Source of the DNA: Brugia malayi
Taxonomy: Eukaryota; Nematoda; Chromadorea; Rhabditida; Onchocercidae
Length of the DNA stretch: 64,000 nucleotides
Assembly (NCBI RefSeq): GCF_000002995.4
Contig: NW_025062479.1
Location: 2,315,721 to 2,379,720 of the forward strand
Reading direction: 5' to 3'
Shown: piece after piece, positions 61,875 through 64,000 of the stretch
How the letters are laid out: each line of letters opens with the position of its first letter
Position numbering within the stretch: the stretch's first letter is position 1
Made by a program: the position numbers and the translations under genes
The notes under the pieces: generated by a model
Database searches by the model: none
What the model was told of the DNA's origin: nothing
Seen by the model: only the letters and a program-made list of their open reading frames with translations

Positions 61875-62075
61875 TTAATTTTCAAAAGGAACGCAAAATG
61901 TACCGTTTTCTGGGTATGAAAATTTTAGTGTTATCAGCAGATTCTGAGGAATTAATCCATGCAGGAGAAACAGAAGACTAATCAAAACCACATGTAGCTT
62001 TTTATAGGCTAGAGATAATTGATTCGATAGCATAAAGGAAGCTGCGGACAGTACCGTATAGGGGAAATATATCAT
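61875..62075 (-). CDS. Possible internal exon, hydrophobic protein
   Basis: A 66-codon ORF rich in Leu/Ile/Phe with one clear membrane-type segment (LHVVLISLLFLLHGLI). A donor ENG/GTACAT near 61897 would let it splice to 61534. Upstream boundary not clear. It may belong to the same gene as 61376-61534, giving a multi-pass protein. Function unknown. Confidence 0.25.
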   Translation of the reverse strand: MIYFPYTVLSAASFMLSNQLSLAYKKLHVVLISLLFLLHGLIPQNLLITLKFSYPENGTFCVPFEN

Positions 62076-62641
62076 TCTTCCGGTATATTTCCCTATAGAA
62101 AAAAATAATTAACGCCCTTGTTTGCTGGTTATGCAATAAATTCAGGCTGTAATTTTATATTCCATTGTTAAAGCTTTAGGATTCAACATGTACTAAGAAT
62201 GAAATAAAACTAAACTAAAAGTTGAGCGAAAATAGTAGCTAAGACATGAGATTTACAGACAAAAATACAAAGCGAGAAACAGAAACTCCATATCTTGTTA
62301 TTCATCCGCAAACATCTTGAAATCACAGATGCTTGTGTGTGCTACCAATTTAAAGACTAGATAAAGATACTTGGGAAAATTTTATCAGATGTTGTCGTGC
62401 AGATCTAAAAAACTACTATGTACACAATAAGGGCGGTTCCTGAGAATTTAACGTGTTATAAGCGTGCTCACCATTTCTTCTGTTTGATAAATTTGATAGA
62501 GATGGTTACTATTTGTTCTCCATGTTTTTAGCAGTTGTTCCCTTTTGTGTAAAGTAACATTGCTTAAGCGAAGTGTGATTAAAAAACCAGACTACAACCT
62601 TCATATGGATAATTTTCCAAAAAACAAATTCAAAAAGAAAT

Positions 62642-62834
62642 TTAAATGAGAAAGACTTGAGATGGAGTAAGTACAAAAGCTGTACCGATAAGCATTTGTA
62701 TATAATGTGTTCCAAAATATCCCGAATTTGAAATGCTCATCATTGCTTCTTTACTGCAATGCTTAACTTTTAATGAATCCATCTCCGCAAATACATGCCC
62801 ATTTCTAGCCGCATAAGCAATATAGTACCATTTC

Positions 62835-62836
<2 letters not shown>
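62642..62836 (-). CDS. Possible exon of unrecognised protein
   Basis: An open frame of about 62 codons with balanced composition unlike the AT noise around it: WYYIAYAARNGHVFAEMDSL, then KHCSKEAMMSISNSGYFGTH and a hydrophobic end, stopping at TAA. Its left boundary is a 27-base T run (minus strand) without an obvious AG acceptor, so it may be a decayed exon. No family recognised. Confidence 0.25.

Positions 62837-62837
<1 letters not shown>

Positions 62838-62864
<27 letters not shown>
62838..62864. repeat. Poly-A tract
   Basis: About 27 A on the plus strand, directly upstream (minus-strand sense) of the open frame at 62642-62836. Confidence 0.85.
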
Positions 62865-62867
<3 letters not shown>

Positions 62868-63903
62868 CAACGAAAAATAATACAAAAAAGTAGGACAGGA
62901 CAATAACAAACAGAAGAAAGCAGAGCTGAAATTTAAAATAATGATAGGAAATGAACAAATTTTTTGTAAATGACTTTTTTTGCATGGTCATGCGTTACAT
63001 CTTTCTGAACAAATGAATGAACAGATGCATAGAGCACGCACATGGGAAAATATTTCTGCCACTTTAGTCATAGAAATAGTTTTAAAAACTATGCTTCAAG
63101 AACGAAACATGAGAAAAGGTATGTAGGATTTTATCTATATCTACTCTCAAAACATGAGAATAAATATAAATAAGTCCTACATTTGACCGTTAAGTAACCA
63201 GTAACAAATCGTTAACATAGGTTGACAGTTGCCTCATTCAAATTTGTACCTACACGGATCTCTCTCACAAACGCCTATTCTCAATATCTGTCGAGATGTG
63301 AAGCAAATGAAAACCAGGAAACGTTGTAATATGACGTTACACGAACATCTCTTAAAGGTTATAATATGAATATCTCTTAAAAAGCAAGGAAAAATTATAC
63401 TATAGGTTTATCAAATTAGCCTTGAACGGAAGGGGTTGTTCGGCCTTGAAATCAGATAGCATGAGGAAAAACGACAAACATGTGCTCTTAACTCTACAAA
63501 ACCGATGTGAGCAAAGAATGTTTTTTTAACAAAGACAATGTCACTGTTGGTACATGGTACCATATCAGTAACAATAACGTCACGTCAACGTTTATGAGCA
63601 TTCTTCGCTCATTCCAAACTTGTTATTTTGCAGGTCTATTATGGAGGAATAAAACTGTTGACTTTTTATCATCCCTCCAAAAAGACGTGTTATATTGGCC
63701 ATCACAAGGGTTTAAATTAAAAGATTCTGATTCGAATTTTTTGGAAAAGGGACATTTTTTAATTCATATATTATCAATTACATTACATTGTTAATGCTGC
63801 GATAAGTCTTAAACAAAAAAAAATAAAAAAATAAATGAGCAAAATAAAAGAAACAGTAGGAAATAACATGCAAAAAATGCTGAATTATATACAAGCAAGA
63901 TAC

Positions 63904-64000
63904 CTCAAAGCGTGCACGACAGGAGGATTTGCTCACGAAACTTCTGGGATTTCTTACACCATAGCGACGTTCAAACTCACGTGATAAATGTCGTGATGTC
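63904..64000 (-). CDS. Partial exon of an unrecognised gene cut by the window edge
   Basis: One open frame of 32 codons ends at a good donor (GAG/GTATCT). It is very basic and serine-rich (SRHLSREFERRYGVRNPRS, then VSKSSCRARFE), GC-richer than its surroundings, and continues beyond the right edge. A possible next exon is 63287-63250 (reading ILRIGVCERDPC, donor TAG/GTACAA), in matching phase. Whether it belongs to the same gene as the hydrophobic exons further left is not known. Function unknown. Confidence 0.45.

Noticed and set aside
63507..63794. 95-codon plus-strand ORF near the right edge
   Set aside because: Overlaps the region expected to be intron of the minus-strand gene. Composition is mixed, it resembles no family, and an acceptor-like TTTTGCAG inside it leads to quick stops.

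Overview
The window looks like nuclear DNA of a nematode. It is very AT-rich, full of A and T homopolymers, and its genes are split into many small exons with typical nematode splice sites (TTTTCAG acceptors, GTAAGT/GTATGT donors). Several first exons begin with an ATG a few bases after a TTTCAG-like site, as in genes receiving a spliced leader. Intron size and gene density suggest a parasitic clade III (filaria-like) worm rather than Caenorhabditis; that placement is inference. All exon joins below were checked by eye for phase, without any alignment software.

Layout. 1-3074 (+): 3' part of an adducin gene, ending in the basic MARCKS-like tail. 8585-10173 (-): a compact Ser/Thr kinase in four exons. 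19418-21591 (+): a small secreted protein with an insulin-like cysteine pattern lacking the last cysteine. 21830-23435 (+): an unrecognised 230-residue protein. 26903-27337 (+): an acidic, GC-richer coding segment, possibly from a mobile element. 32940-41610 (-): a complete plasma-membrane Ca2+-ATPase, 23 exons and 1142 residues, all phases consistent. 58313-61054 (-): a complete choline/ethanolamine phosphotransferase, 9 exons and 411 residues, including a GC-AG intron. 61376-64000 (-): exons and ORF fragments of one or more unrecognised genes just upstream of the phosphotransferase; spacing suggests an operon.

Repeats. A 0.94-kb direct duplication, nearly perfect, lies at 18000-18938 and 25151-26091, bracketing the two small genes at 19.4-23.4 kb. 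A diverged repeat lies outside it. A long inverted repeat (two arms of about 440 bp, spacer about 600 bp) occupies 55066-56545, and a 33-bp direct repeat brackets its left arm. Degenerate minisatellites lie at 24.6-25.1 and 27.5-28.1 kb. The 13-kb stretch at 41.6-55 kb has no gene I can support.

Functionally the recognisable genes are housekeeping: membrane skeleton (adducin), calcium extrusion (PMCA) and phospholipid synthesis (CEPT). The novelty lies in the small secreted protein, the kinase, the unannotated small genes and the repeats.
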